DNA of 6,811 nucleotides, taken from NCBI GenBank assembly GCA_903839355.1, contig CAIMBV010000043.1, forward strand, positions 1 through 6,811, written 5' to 3'. The notes below the pieces were generated by a model. The model searched no databases. It had not been told where the DNA came from and saw only the letters and a list, made by a program, of their open reading frames with translations. Source of the stretch: an uncultured Actinomycetes bacterium (GTDB lineage: Bacteria; Actinomycetota; Actinomycetes; Nanopelagicales; Nanopelagicaceae). This document shows, in pieces, positions 6,521 through 6,811 of the stretch (its first letter is position 1; each line of letters begins with the position of its first letter). The position numbers and the translations under genes were made by a program.

Positions 6521-6549
6521 AGTATCCTCCGCCTATACGAAGTAGGCAA
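6521..6549 (-). promoter_or_regulatory. Candidate sigma-70 promoter for the ParB-like gene
   Basis: On the minus strand TTGCCT (6544-6549) and GATACT (6521-6526) are separated by exactly 17 bases; each matches 4 of 6 consensus bases. The -10 element ends 6 bases before the ATG, so transcription would begin at about the A of the start codon, giving a leaderless mRNA. The GGAGG site inside the spacer would then not be transcribed. Both readings cannot be the main one. Confidence 0.25.
6526..6530 (-). promoter_or_regulatory. Shine-Dalgarno site of the ParB-like gene
   Basis: GGAGG on the minus strand ends 11 bases before the ATG at 6514. The match is strong but the spacing is slightly long. Another ATG at 6519 is closer but out of frame. 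The site competes with the leaderless interpretation of the promoter at 6521-6549. Confidence 0.45.
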
Positions 6550-6567
6550 CGAAGACATAAAGTTGCC
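6531..6567. repeat. Two overlapping inverted repeats in the divergent spacer
   Basis: GCCTA (6531-6535) pairs with TAGGC (6543-6547). GGCAAC (6545-6550) pairs perfectly with GTTGCC (6562-6567) across 11 bases. The two share GGC at 6545-6547, so in RNA only one stem could form at a time. They lie between the divergent ParB-like and aldo/keto reductase genes and over the candidate -35 element, where an operator would be placed. The arms are short and could be chance. Confidence 0.3.
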
Positions 6568-6604
6568 TTCTCACCTCTTCACGCGAATCGAGTCTGCTTT
6601 GGAA

Positions 6605-6811
6605 ATGAAATACGCAAACCTTGGACGCTCTGGCCTATCTGTCAGTCAACTCTGCCTAGGGACGATGAACTTCGGTCCTGAAACCGACGAGCCAACTTCT
6701 CACTCCATCATGGATGCTGCTCTTGGTCACGGAATTAATTTCTTCGATACTGCCAATAGATACGGTGGGGTGGATAACTACGGCCGCACCGAAGAGATTT
6801 TGGGACGCTGG
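6605..6811 (+). CDS. Aldo/keto reductase, N-terminal fragment running off the right edge
   Basis: Sixty-nine residues are visible of a protein that normally has roughly 310-340. Aldo/keto reductases are cytosolic NADPH-dependent TIM-barrel oxidoreductases acting on aldehydes, ketones or sugars. The start [20 protein letters not shown] is a classic first strand. GTMNFG (19-24) follows, then [12 protein letters not shown] (43-54), which contains the catalytic Asp48 and Tyr53, and GRTEEILG (60-67). The catalytic Lys and His lie beyond the window. The start is taken at the ATG at 6605 because it gives the standard family N-terminus; only a poor GGAA precedes it directly, so the gene has no good SD. 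It is divergent from the ParB-like gene with a 90-base spacer. The substrate cannot be told. Confidence 0.88.
   Translation, partial: MKYANLGRSGLSVSQLCLGTMNFGPETDEPTSHSIMDAALGHGINFFDTANRYGGVDNYGRTEEILGRW

Noticed and set aside
6534..6560. TATACG and CATAAA as -10 elements for the aldo/keto reductase
   Set aside because: No -35 element at proper spacing was found for either.

Overview
The window looks like bacterial chromosome of intermediate GC content (about half by eye). The protein styles (a DHA2-like major facilitator, an aldo/keto reductase, a short DGYHR protein) and the mix of SD-led and possibly leaderless genes suggest an actinobacterium, perhaps one of the moderate-GC aquatic lineages. 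No marker gene here fixes the taxonomy. I see no mobile element, RNA gene or CRISPR array, and gene packing is tight.

Layout. Positions 1 to about 1566, minus strand, carry a drug/metabolite exporter of the major facilitator superfamily whose C-terminus lies beyond the left edge. A 148-base divergent intergenic region follows. Then comes a compact plus-strand operon of four genes, 1715 to 6142: a GH130 mannoside phosphorylase/mannosidase-like enzyme, a GT4 glycosyltransferase, a six-hairpin (alpha/alpha)-barrel glycosidase-like protein, and a HAD-IIB enzyme resembling HAD-type phosphomannomutase. The first junction has a 2-base gap and the next two are ATGA stop/start overlaps, so the four products are probably made together. 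A small minus-strand gene with a ParB-like IADGYHR motif converges on the operon and overlaps its 3' end by 12 bases. After a 90-base divergent spacer, the start of an aldo/keto reductase runs off the right edge.

How the genes may work together. None of the four operon proteins shows a signal peptide or membrane segment, so all are expected in the cytoplasm. A coherent but unproven model is an intracellular mannoside (or related glycoside) cycle. The GT4 enzyme would build the glycoside. GH130 would split it, by phosphorolysis giving mannose 1-phosphate or by hydrolysis. The HAD enzyme would interconvert mannose 1- and 6-phosphates, linking the cycle to GDP-mannose and glycolysis. The barrel protein would act on the same glycan in a step I cannot define. 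This operon is the most interesting part of the window.
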